A stretch of 64,000 bases of DNA, from NCBI RefSeq assembly GCF_018130165.1, contig NZ_JAFCLZ010000001.1, forward strand, positions 186,001 to 250,000, written 5' to 3'. The DNA is from Bradyrhizobium sp. JYMT SZCCT0180 (lineage in GTDB: Bacteria > Pseudomonadota > Alphaproteobacteria > Rhizobiales > Xanthobacteraceae). Positions 17,841 through 25,041 of this stretch are shown here, one piece after another (the first letter of the stretch is position 1; each line of letters begins with the position of its first letter). The notes below the pieces were generated by a model. It was given only the letters and a program-made list of their open reading frames with translations, had not been told where the DNA came from and did no database searches. A program made the position numbers and the translations under genes.

Positions 17841-18308
17841 GTGGCTATGTTTCGGTTACTCGCTATCCTTGTCATCGGCCTAGTGCCGGCGACGGTCCTT
17901 GCGGCCAGCATCCAGTGGCAGCGATATGTCATCCCGAGCACCGGGACGAATGTCGAAATTCCCGTGACGATTTTCAGCAGCGACACCGAACTGCCGGATG
18001 GTGGAACCGGGAGGCGTTTCTACACCGACGATCGCCGCGCTGATTTGACCGTCCAGTCGGTTGCAAATCCCGAGAACTATTCGCCCGCAGCGTTTCTGGC
18101 GAAGAAAAATCCGCCGCCCGGCATCATTTATCAAAGGGTGACACCGAATTTCTTCGTGGTGTCCAGCATCCGCAACGACCGGATCTGGTACAACCGCTGC
18201 AACCGCTCGGCTGGTTACATGAATTGCGTCATGATCAATTATCCCGCCGCGGAAAAGCGGCAATGGGATGGCGTGGTTACACGAATAAGTCACACGTTGG
18301 CGAACTAG
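17841..18308 (+). CDS. Small exported protein of unknown function
   Basis: A 155-residue protein with a clear signal peptide (FRLLAILVIGLVPATVLAAS). The mature part has no motif I recognise. Two cysteines in NRCNRSAGYMNC could form a disulfide, fitting a periplasmic location. The GTG at 17841 is preferred over the ATG at 17847 because GGAG lies eight bases before it. It follows the flavoprotein by 78 bp on the same strand but shows no clear functional link. Confidence 0.75.
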   Translation: MAMFRLLAILVIGLVPATVLAASIQWQRYVIPSTGTNVEIPVTIFSSDTELPDGGTGRRFYTDDRRADLTVQSVANPENYSPAAFLAKKNPPPGIIYQRVTPNFFVVSSIRNDRIWYNRCNRSAGYMNCVMINYPAAEKRQWDGVVTRISHTLAN

Positions 18309-18427
18309 CATTGGCGAGCGACCGCTGTCGAGCAAGGCGTGCGCCACAACGGATTTGGCGTTAGGTCCTCTGCTGCTCAGGCGCCGACCCGATTGACCAA
18401 ACCAGCGCTTCGCTTTCAAATAGCCGC

Positions 18428-19144
18428 ATGGCGGAGCAAACGACGGTAACCGAACCGGCACAAATTCCACGCTTCACCGCGAAAGGCGTGTGGCGTGGCT
18501 GCGTTGAAATCGCACCGATCGCCGTGTTCATCATCCCGTTCGGGATCGCGTTTGGCGTCGCCGCTTCCGCCAAGGGTATCGCGCCGGAAGTCAGCATCCT
18601 GATGAGCATCGCGATCTATGCGGGCGCCTCGCAATTCGCGCTGCTGGATCTCTGGTACGCGCCGCTGCCGCTGGCGACGCTGGCGCTCACGGTGCTCGCG
18701 GTCAACGCACGGCACATTCTCCTCGGCGCGGCGCTCGCGCCGTGGCTGCTGCAGATCCCGATCAAGGGGCGGCTGGCGGCGCTGATCGGGCTCAGCGACG
18801 GCAGCTTTGCCTACGCCATGTCCGCCCGCGAGCGGGGAGAAGTCGACGCCGGCATTCTGTTCGGCAGCGGCATCGCGATGTGGCTGATATGGATCGCCAG
18901 CACCGCGGTCGGCGCCCTTGCGGGTTCGTTTCTCGGCGATCTGACGCGCTTCGGCTTCGATGCGGTCATGGTGACGTATTTCGCGGCCGTCGTCGTCGGC
19001 CAATGGAAGGGGACCAAGGACCTGTATCCCTGGCTTGCGGCGGCGGCGGTTGCCGTGATCGGGACGTATGTACTGCCGCCGGGCTGGCACATCATCGCGG
19101 GCGCGCTGGCCGGCGGGATCGTCGGAACCTGGCGCCATGGTTGA
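18428..19144 (+). CDS. azlC: AzlC family branched-chain amino acid exporter subunit
   Basis: A 238-residue inner-membrane protein with about five to six hydrophobic segments. The family signature appears in IAPIAVFIIPFGIAFGVAA and AGASQFALLDLW. AzlC pairs with the small AzlD protein to export branched-chain amino acids or analogues; the partner's ATG lies eight bases inside this gene's end, so they are coupled. A Ser/Asp-rich LIGLSDGSFAYAM segment corresponds to the conserved AzlC central region. No regulator is adjacent. Confidence 0.88.
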   Translation: MAEQTTVTEPAQIPRFTAKGVWRGCVEIAPIAVFIIPFGIAFGVAASAKGIAPEVSILMSIAIYAGASQFALLDLWYAPLPLATLALTVLAVNARHILLGAALAPWLLQIPIKGRLAALIGLSDGSFAYAMSARERGEVDAGILFGSGIAMWLIWIASTAVGALAGSFLGDLTRFGFDAVMVTYFAAVVVGQWKGTKDLYPWLAAAAVAVIGTYVLPPGWHIIAGALAGGIVGTWRHG

Positions 19145-19442
19145 TACGGTTGCGGCGGTTGCCGCCGTCCTGCTGCTGACGTTGATCACGATGGCGACGC
19201 GGGTCGGCGGCGTCTGGATGATGTCTTACGTCAAAATCACGCCGCGCATCGAGGCCTTCCTCAAATACATGGCGGTATCGGTGCTGATTTCGATCGTCGT
19301 TCCGACAACGCTGGCCGCGGCGCCGCGGATCTGGATGGCGGTCGCGGCGGCCGCGATCGTCGCCGCCGTCACCCGCAGCGCGCTCAGCGCCATGCTGGTG
19401 GGCGCGGCCGTGGCGGCGGCGGTGAAGACTTTGGGGATGTGA
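19137..19442 (+). CDS. azlD: AzlD family transport protein
   Basis: A 101-residue membrane protein with three to four helices, the small partner of AzlC. The ATG at 19137 (MVDTVAAVAAVLLLTLITMA) overlaps the azlC stop region by eight bases, the usual arrangement of the pair. The conserved T-R near the first helix (TRVGGVWM) and the late AAVTRSALSAMLVG segment fit AzlD. Together they would form an amino-acid efflux carrier. Confidence 0.87.
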   Translation: MVDTVAAVAAVLLLTLITMATRVGGVWMMSYVKITPRIEAFLKYMAVSVLISIVVPTTLAAAPRIWMAVAAAAIVAAVTRSALSAMLVGAAVAAAVKTLGM

Positions 19443-19620
19443 GGGATGGGGCGGTCTTGCCTGCGGAGACAGTCCGTCTTCGCTTTCGCTACGCTCAAGC
19501 TTCGCCGGACACGCTTCGACCTGAAGGTCTCCGCGTGGCTTGCCTGGCCCGCCTACGCCAAGAGGCTTCGGCGAGGCAGCCTTCGCACACTTCGCTACGA
19601 TAGAATTGAGTTCGGCTTGC

Positions 19621-19652
19621 CCAGCCGTAGCTCGCGAAGCGAGCGAAGGCTG
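19621..19652 (-). other. Hairpin just downstream of tRNA-Val
   Basis: CCAGCC and GGCTGG arms enclose a GCTCGC-GAA-GCGAGC stem, and the outer arm touches the encoded CCA of the tRNA. There is no T-tract, so it could be a processing or termination structure, or part of a dispersed repeat. The rest of 19443-19620 holds further GC-rich short repeats and no gene that I can support. Confidence 0.45.
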
Positions 19653-19725
19653 GTGGGCGCGACAGGGATCGAACCTGTGACCCCTACCATGTCAAGGTAG
19701 TGCTCTCCCGCTGAGCTACGCGCCC
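19651..19725 (-). tRNA. tRNA-Val (anticodon GAC)
   Basis: Read leftward, the sequence folds as a cloverleaf. The acceptor stem is GGGCGCG/CGCGCCC, the D-arm is GCTC...GAGC and the anticodon stem is CTACC/GGTAG with loop TTGACAT (anticodon GAC). The T-arm is ACAGG-TTCGATC-CCTGT, and the 3' CCA is encoded. All invariant positions appear intact. It is a single-copy tRNA with no integrated element at its 3' end. Confidence 0.95.
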
Positions 19726-19855
19726 TAGATTGGGATGACCATCCCGCTCCAGCTTTGATCGTATTGGGTGCGGTCCGTATATCGGCTCCAAAGCGCCCCC
19801 GCAAGGATGCTTCTGGGTAATTTCCGGTGTGATTTCGAGCTAAATGGTACCCGAA

Positions 19856-20215
19856 TCAGGCCGCAAGCATCTTGTTCACTTCGCTGACCAATTCGCGAAG
19901 ATGGACCGGCTTGGCCAGCACCTTGGCGTTTTTCGGGGCTTCCGAATCGGAATTCAGCGCTACGGCCGCAAAGCCGGTGATGAACATGATCTTGATATCG
20001 GGGTCGAGTTCCGAGGCGCGGCGCGCCAGTTCGATGCCGTCCATTTCGGGCATCACGATATCGGTCAGCAGCATCTCGAACGGCTCCTCGCGCAGCCGCT
20101 GATAGGCCGACAGGCCGTTATCATGGGGCGAGACCTGAAATCCGGCGTTTTCCAGCGCCTTGACCAGGAAGCGGCGCATGTCGTTGTCGTCTTCGGCGAG
20201 GAGGATTTTGTGCAT
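19856..20215 (-). CDS. cpdR: CpdR single-domain response regulator
   Basis: A 119-residue receiver domain with no output domain. Acidic pocket D9/D10, phospho-acceptor D52 (LLTDIVMPEMDG), T80 and K102 (LAKPVHL) are all present. The sequence closely matches CpdR, which when unphosphorylated localises ClpXP to the pole and primes degradation of cell-cycle proteins; CckA-ChpT controls its phosphorylation. The ATG at 20215 (MHKILLAEDD) starts the receiver fold; the frame upstream to 20311 is basic and unlike the family. It is divergent from the N-formylglutamate amidohydrolase gene. Confidence 0.9.
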   Translation of the reverse strand: MHKILLAEDDNDMRRFLVKALENAGFQVSPHDNGLSAYQRLREEPFEMLLTDIVMPEMDGIELARRASELDPDIKIMFITGFAAVALNSDSEAPKNAKVLAKPVHLRELVSEVNKMLAA

Positions 20216-20544
20216 GGCGGTCTGTCGTCGAATCCGGCTTGGAGGGTCAGTCTGCACACTAAGCCCGACAGACGGTAAAGATCGGGTGAAAGGCAGCAGT
20301 GTGCAGGTCACGGAGAGCGGCGCTATTTCTGTACCGGAACGCGCCAGAGATCAATCAAGGCAGGCGTTTTCCGCATTTGAGATGTGTTCCAGCACCATTG
20401 CGGCTTTTTTCACTTGGCAGAATGATTGTGATTACCGACAATGCGTTCTCATAAAATCTCTGGTTTTCCGGCAGAATCGGTTGCTCTATCGCGAGTATTG
20501 ATCGACTGCCTGGGAAGCACGGATCCAAGGGACGGCGCCCGACG
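20216..20544. other. Divergent intergenic region between cpdR and the amidohydrolase gene
   Basis: This 329-bp gap must hold the promoters of both divergent genes. A moderately AT-rich patch (about 20400-20465) is the likeliest promoter area for the rightward gene. I see no convincing gene, hairpin with T-tract or repeat here. Confidence 0.4.
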
Positions 20545-21432
20545 ATGACCCAGTTTGATGGCGAACTGTCGCCTCCGTTCGAGATCGTGGAGCCGGCCAG
20601 CTGGCGGGCGCCGATCATCTTCAATTCCCCGCATTCCGGCTCGGTCTATCCGCTGGAATTCCTCAACGGCTCCCGGATCGATCTGGCAGCATTGCGCCGC
20701 TCCGAGGATTCGTTCATGGACGAACTGATCGCCGATTTGAGCGATCGCGGCTTTCCGACGGTGCGGGTCAATTTTCCGCGCTCCTATGTCGACGTGAACC
20801 GCGAGCCCTATGAGCTCGATCCGCGCATGTTCACCGGCCGGCTGCCGAGCTTTGCCAATACCCGCTCGATGCGGGTCGCCGGCGGTCTCGGCACCATCCC
20901 GCGCGTGGTCGGCGACGGGCAGGAGATTTACCGCGAACGGCTCAATGTCGACGAGGCGCTGGGCCGGATCGAGGCGCTCTACAAGCCCTACCACCGCGCC
21001 TTGCGGCGGCTGATCAACAAGGCGCACCAGGCGTTCGGCACCGTGATCCTGGTGGATTGCCACTCGATGCCGTCGATCGGCGTATCGCGCGACGAGCCGC
21101 GGCGGCCCGATATCGTGATCGGCGACCGCTACGGGACCAGCTGCGCCGCCCTGCTGCCCGACGTCGTCGAGGACGTCATGAGCGGGCTCGGCTATTCGAT
21201 CGGCCGCAACAAGCCCTATGCCGGCGGATTCATCACCGAGCATTACGGCAACCCGGCAAGCGGACTGCACACCGTGCAGCTCGAACTTAACCGCGCGATC
21301 TATATGGATGAACGCCGCCGCGAGCGCTCACCGCGCTTTGCGCAGGTGGCGGCCGATTTCGCTGTTCTGGCCGACGCGCTGGCCAACGTGCCGCTCGGCG
21401 ACCTCGGGCCGTTCCAGGCCGCGGCGGAGTAG
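20545..21432 (+). CDS. N-formylglutamate amidohydrolase family protein
   Basis: A 295-residue metal-dependent hydrolase that would release formate and glutamate from N-formylglutamate, as at the end of the histidine-utilisation pathway. Family features include FNSPHSGSVYP, the SEDSFMDELI helix, the PRSYVDVNREPYELD segment and the central VDCHSMPS metal motif. The late GGFITEHYG segment completes the active site. No other hut genes are adjacent, so it may have a general deformylase role. It is followed by a repeat and the antisense-strand small RNA. Confidence 0.88.
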   Translation: MTQFDGELSPPFEIVEPASWRAPIIFNSPHSGSVYPLEFLNGSRIDLAALRRSEDSFMDELIADLSDRGFPTVRVNFPRSYVDVNREPYELDPRMFTGRLPSFANTRSMRVAGGLGTIPRVVGDGQEIYRERLNVDEALGRIEALYKPYHRALRRLINKAHQAFGTVILVDCHSMPSIGVSRDEPRRPDIVIGDRYGTSCAALLPDVVEDVMSGLGYSIGRNKPYAGGFITEHYGNPASGLHTVQLELNRAIYMDERRRERSPRFAQVAADFAVLADALANVPLGDLGPFQAAAE

Positions 21433-21445
21433 GCTGCGAACTCTT

Positions 21446-21553
21446 CGTCATTCCGGGGCGCGCCTCTTGGCGCGAGCCCGGAATTCATTCATCGACGTCA
21501 CATGCTGCCTGATGGATTCCGGGCTCGCGACTTCGTCGCGCCCCGGAATGACG
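21446..21553. repeat. Dispersed palindromic repeat, CGTCATTCCGGGGCGCG family
   Basis: The ends CGTCATTCCGGGGCGCG and CGCGCCCCGGAATGACG are exact reverse complements, and the inner arms are GAGCCCGGAAT and ATTCCGGGCTC. It begins 13 bp after the amidohydrolase stop and ends just before the small-RNA terminator. It would form a long cruciform or transcript hairpin. Confidence 0.8.
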
Positions 21554-21561
21554 GAGACAAG

Positions 21562-21593
21562 AAAAAAGGGCCGCTTGAATGAACAAGCGGCCC
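21562..21593 (-). terminator. Rho-independent terminator of the small RNA
   Basis: The stem GGGCCGCTTG/CAAGCGGCCC is perfect (10 bp) with a 6-nt loop. It is followed on the minus strand by TTTTTTC. The T-tract lies only on the leftward side, which fixes the direction of transcription. Confidence 0.9.
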
Positions 21594-21649
21594 AAGTCTA
21601 GGGAGGAAACGCCCAAGGAGGGCAGCGATAGGGCGAGGCCCTACCGCAC
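21562..21649 (-). ncRNA. Small regulatory RNA, alpha-r8/MmgR-like
   Basis: Read leftward, the transcript has two short hairpins (29-34/38-43 and 11-14/20-23 of block 21600). The single-stranded 10-mer TTTCCTCCCT follows (complement of 21600-21609), and then a perfect 10-bp terminator stem (21568-21593) ends in six T. TTTCCTCCCT is, as I recall it, the conserved core of the alphaproteobacterial alpha-r8 family (MmgR of Sinorhizobium), and its CCTCC could pair with Shine-Dalgarno sequences. The predicted length of about 85 nt agrees with MmgR. It is intergenic and antisense to no gene. Confidence 0.75.
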
Positions 21650-21655
21650 CGCAAC

Positions 21656-21685
21656 AATATGCGGCCGCGCTGCACAAAACGCAAG
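21656..21685 (-). promoter_or_regulatory. Probable promoter of the small RNA
   Basis: On the minus strand, CTTGCG (21685-21680) and CATATT (21661-21656) are separated by 18 bp. This fits the alphaproteobacterial housekeeping pattern CTTGAC-N17/18-CTATAT. The expected start is near 21649, just ahead of the first hairpin. Confidence 0.55.
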
Positions 21686-22042
21686 TCCTTTCGAAACTTT
21701 GCCTGCGTAATCCCGGCGAGGCTGGCCGTTATGCAACAGGTCAGTTAAATACAATTTTTACTTTTATATTCAATAGCTTGCGAAGAAAAATCCGTGGGAA
21801 CCCGGTGTTACGGAGCGGCCACAATTCACAAATCTCGATGTTGTGAATAGCCGTGTCACCAAAAATGCATGCCTAAACGAAGCCGATTCGAAACCTCGAA
21901 GGGAGCCCTGAGTCGGATGAAAAGGGGCACCTGCGTCGGATGAGATGGGAATAACATTCCGTTAATCGTGCGCGGATCTCAGGATTGAGCTAGGCAAGAA
22001 CGCGAACGCTTGAACGCCCCTCCGCCCTTTCAAGGAACTGCC
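21686..22042. promoter_or_regulatory. AT-rich intergenic region with an inverted repeat before hisN
   Basis: The gap upstream of the small RNA and hisN is unusually AT-rich around 21735-21790. ATTCACAA (21824-21831) and TTGTGAAT (21841-21848) form a perfect 8-bp inverted repeat with a 9-nt spacer. Further right, the motif GTCGGATGA occurs twice (around 21913 and 21935). These are candidate regulator sites; no gene is evident. Confidence 0.45.
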
Positions 22043-22822
22043 GTGACGGTCATCGATTTCACAGCCTTTATCGGCCGCCTTGCAACCGCCTCCGGCGAAA
22101 CCATTCTGCCGTTCTTCCGGACCTCGCTTTCGATCGACAACAAGAGCGCCAAGGATTTCGATCCCGTCACCGAGGCCGACCGCGCCGCCGAGGCTGTCAT
22201 GCGCCGGATGATCAAGGGCAACTTTCCACAGCACGGCATCGTCGGCGAGGAATTCGGCAATGAGCAAGAAAACGCCGAATATGTCTGGGTGCTCGATCCG
22301 ATCGACGGCACCAAATCCTTCATCGCGGGATTTCCGATCTGGGGCACGCTGATCGCGCTGATGCACCGGGGCACGCCGGTGTTCGGGATGATGCACCAGC
22401 CTTATATCGGCGAGCGTTTTTCCGGCGACAGCGGCTCGGCGCAATATTCCGGCCCCTCCGGCGAACGGAAGCTTTCCGTGCGGCGCTGCGCCTCGCTGGC
22501 GGACGCGACTTCCTACACGACAAGCCCGCTATTGATGAACGCCGCCGACCGGGCCGCCTTCGGCCGGGTCGAAGAGGCGGTGAAGCTGACGCGCTATGGC
22601 GGCGATTGTTATTCCTACTGCATGCTGGCGGCCGGCCATCTCGACCTCGTGGTCGAGACCGAGCTGAAGCCCTATGATATCGCCGCCCTGATCCCGATCA
22701 TCACCGGCGCCGGCGGCATCGTCACCACCTGGGACGGCAAGCCCGCCCAAAACGGCGGCCGCATCATCGCCGCCGGCGACGCCCGCGTGCATGAAGCGGC
22801 GATGAAACTACTCAACAGCTAG
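22043..22822 (+). CDS. hisN: Histidinol-phosphatase, inositol-monophosphatase family (HisN)
   Basis: A 259-residue Mg-dependent phosphatase. The metal motifs are E69/E70 (GIVGEEFG), DPIDGT at 85-90 and the late YGGDCYSY segment. Alphaproteobacteria use this family for histidinol-phosphate dephosphorylation, the penultimate step of histidine synthesis; an inositol or other monophosphatase remains possible. The start is a GTG at 22043 (MTVIDFTAFIGRLAT), preceded by AAGGA; the frame upstream is open but lacks family similarity. It lies in a genomic context of nitrogen and histidine metabolism. Confidence 0.8.
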   Translation: MTVIDFTAFIGRLATASGETILPFFRTSLSIDNKSAKDFDPVTEADRAAEAVMRRMIKGNFPQHGIVGEEFGNEQENAEYVWVLDPIDGTKSFIAGFPIWGTLIALMHRGTPVFGMMHQPYIGERFSGDSGSAQYSGPSGERKLSVRRCASLADATSYTTSPLLMNAADRAAFGRVEEAVKLTRYGGDCYSYCMLAAGHLDLVVETELKPYDIAALIPIITGAGGIVTTWDGKPAQNGGRIIAAGDARVHEAAMKLLNS

Positions 22823-22901
22823 CGCATTCTTTAAAGACGATCTTCAGGCAAGCGCTTGGTGTTTGCCCGGCGATCGTGCTCCAGGCCACCGAAGGCATCG
22901 C

Positions 22902-23429
22902 ATGGACGCACTGCTGATCGTGGACATGCAGGTCGGGCTGCGGAGCGGCGATCCCAAGCACGATCTGCCTGATGTCATCGACCGCATCAACCGGCTCGCC
23001 GCCAGCGTGCGCGCGCAGTCCGGCATGGTCATCTTCATTCAGCACTGCGGCGACGCCGGCGACGATTTCGAACCGCAATCGCCGGGCTGGGCGCTGCTTC
23101 CCGAACTTGTCAGGGATCCCGCCGATGTCGTCGTTCAGAAGAGCATGAACGACCCCTTCGCCGGCGCCGAGCTGCAGGCCCGCCTCGGCAGGATCGCGCC
23201 GGACCGCGTGCTGGTGACCGGCTGGGCCACCGATCTGTGCGTCGATGCGACCGTCCGATCCGCTGTCTCGAACCAGCACAACGTCGTCGTGGTGACCGAT
23301 GCCCACACCTTGAGCGACCGCCCCCACCTCGATGCGGTCAGCGTCATGCGGCATCATCATTGGGTCTGGTGCAATCTCATTTCCCAAAAACCCGTCCGCC
23401 TCGCGGCCACCGACGAACTCGTGCCTTGA
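22902..23429 (+). CDS. Isochorismatase-family cysteine hydrolase
   Basis: A 175-residue alpha/beta hydrolase with the catalytic triad D8 (LLIVDMQ), K80 (VVQKSMNDPF) and C113 (ATDLCVDAT). It is close in size to the nicotinamidase and N-carbamoyl amidase groups. The ATG at 22902 starts directly before the first catalytic strand. It lies 79 bp after hisN and 88 bp before a Bug binding protein, all rightward, so it could hydrolyse an imported amide. The substrate is unknown. Confidence 0.83.
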   Translation: MDALLIVDMQVGLRSGDPKHDLPDVIDRINRLAASVRAQSGMVIFIQHCGDAGDDFEPQSPGWALLPELVRDPADVVVQKSMNDPFAGAELQARLGRIAPDRVLVTGWATDLCVDATVRSAVSNQHNVVVVTDAHTLSDRPHLDAVSVMRHHHWVWCNLISQKPVRLAATDELVP

Positions 23430-23517
23430 CCAAGCGATGACGTAACCCGGGGTGCAAAAAATCTGCTATAAGCCACGACGCGACAGACGCTTTAGACATC
23501 TGCGCAGGGAGGCTTGC

Positions 23518-24486
23518 ATGAGGATTTGGGGCGCGCTGGCGGCTGGATTGTCGCTGCTATTATTGCCGGCCGCGGGCACGGCACAGGATTTTCCAACCAA
23601 ACCGATCAAATTGATCGTGCCGTTCCCACCCGGCGGGCCGAACGACATCATTGCCCGCGTGGTCGGCCAGCGCATGTCGGAACTGGTCAAGCAGCCGATC
23701 GTGATCGAAAATCGCAGCGGACAGGCCGGGGTGCTGGGCACCGACGCGATCGCGAAAGCCGCGCCCGACGGCTACACCATCGGCATCACCAGCGCGAGTT
23801 CGCTCGTCATCAACCCGTCACTGGAGAAAATGCCCTACGACGTGCGGAAGGATCTCGCACCAGTCACGCTTGTTGTGACCGTGCCGGAAATGCTGGTCGT
23901 GGCCAGCAACGTTCCGGCCAACAACATGGCCGAACTCATTGCCCTCGCCAAGGCGCAGCCCGGCAAGCTCAATTTTGCCTCCGCCGGCGTCGGCGGCCTG
24001 CCGCATCTGGCCGGCGAACTGTTCAAGCTGACCGCAAAACTCGACATCGTGCATGTGCCGTATCGCGGCGCGGCGCCCGCCATCAACGACCTGCTCGGCC
24101 AGCAGGTGCAGATGACGTTCCTCGACCTGCCGGTGATCCTGCCGCATATCAAGGCGGGCTCCCTGAAGCCAATTGCACTGGGCTCCCCCACCCGCGCGCC
24201 GACCGCGCCCGACGTGCCGACCACGGCGGAAGTCGGCATGCCCGATCTGTTGATCGAAAACTGGTATGGCATGATCGCGCCGGGAGGCACACCCGAGAAG
24301 ATCATCACTGAGCTGAACCGCATCGCCAACGAGGCGATGGCCGACGCGAGCGTCAAGGCAAAACTCGCCGATCAGGGCCTCACCGTGGCCGGCGACAGCC
24401 CGGAGCATTTCCGCGGCTTCATCGACTCTGAAATCAAGAAGTGGTCGAAGGTGATCAAGGACGCAGGCCTCGAAACGGCGAAGTAA
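23518..24486 (+). CDS. Bug/TctC-type tripartite tricarboxylate transporter binding protein (second copy)
   Basis: A 322-residue periplasmic binding protein. The signal peptide (MRIWGALAAGLSLLLLPAAG, ending near GTAQ) precedes DFPTKPIKLIVPFPPGGPND, the Bug-family N-terminus. The ATG at 23518 follows AGGGAGG. It is similar in plan to the protein at 12.2 kb but clearly divergent. Again there is no TctA or TctB nearby. It probably captures a carboxylic acid or related metabolite. Confidence 0.87.
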   Translation: MRIWGALAAGLSLLLLPAAGTAQDFPTKPIKLIVPFPPGGPNDIIARVVGQRMSELVKQPIVIENRSGQAGVLGTDAIAKAAPDGYTIGITSASSLVINPSLEKMPYDVRKDLAPVTLVVTVPEMLVVASNVPANNMAELIALAKAQPGKLNFASAGVGGLPHLAGELFKLTAKLDIVHVPYRGAAPAINDLLGQQVQMTFLDLPVILPHIKAGSLKPIALGSPTRAPTAPDVPTTAEVGMPDLLIENWYGMIAPGGTPEKIITELNRIANEAMADASVKAKLADQGLTVAGDSPEHFRGFIDSEIKKWSKVIKDAGLETAK

Positions 24487-24606
24487 TTCTCGCCAGGGAT
24501 GCCGCTGTGCTCACGCCCCGCTGCCGCTCTCGCTTCGGCGCGGGGGGCAGAAAAAGACGCCGCTACGAAATCCTCCTGGTGCCTCCGCCAGCGCAGGACG
24601 TAGCGG

Positions 24607-24834
24607 CTAGTATCGCGCGCGGATCAGGCAGCTGCTTACCTGCCGGTCGCAGTAGAGCATGCATTTGTTCTGATGCCCTCGCCAGTCACCGCCCCCGCCC
24701 GTGGGGTTGGCACATCTGCCGACGCAATTTGCGGCCCGATCCTCGCATCGCGAGGCTGTCACGGCTTCTGCCTGTGCATTGAGGAGCATTCCGGTGCCTA
24801 TGAGGGTGATCGCGAAGAAAAGGTGCCGTGTCAT
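24607..24834 (-). CDS. Small Cys-rich exported protein
   Basis: A 75-residue protein. The ATG at 24834 (MTRHLFFAITLIGTGMLL) is preceded by AGGAGG, a strong ribosome-binding site; the signal peptide ends near AQAEA. The mature 50 residues have six cysteines (SRCEDRAANCVGRC... KCMLYCDRQVSSC), enough for three disulfides. It is probably a periplasmic or secreted structural or binding protein. No family is recognised. It lies alone between convergent and divergent genes. Confidence 0.7.
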   Translation of the reverse strand: MTRHLFFAITLIGTGMLLNAQAEAVTASRCEDRAANCVGRCANPTGGGGDWRGHQNKCMLYCDRQVSSCLIRARY

Positions 24835-25041
24835 GGTCTGACCTCCTGAAAAAGCCATGAGACGCTCGCCAGCCTACTCCTTTCGAAAATGTCGTCTATT
24901 GGCCTTTGCGCCATTCCCGCTGCAATGCGGAATTTGGCGTCGTCCGCTTGCAGCGTGCGACAGCAACGCGCTGATAATGCTTGGTGCTTTTGCCGTATGG
25001 TTCAGTATTCTGGCCTCCAAACCGAATGTCGAGGACGTGCC

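Noticed and set aside
21446..21553. Possible CRISPR-like or insertion-sequence end
   Set aside because: It is one isolated palindrome with no regular repeats, spacers, cas genes or transposase.
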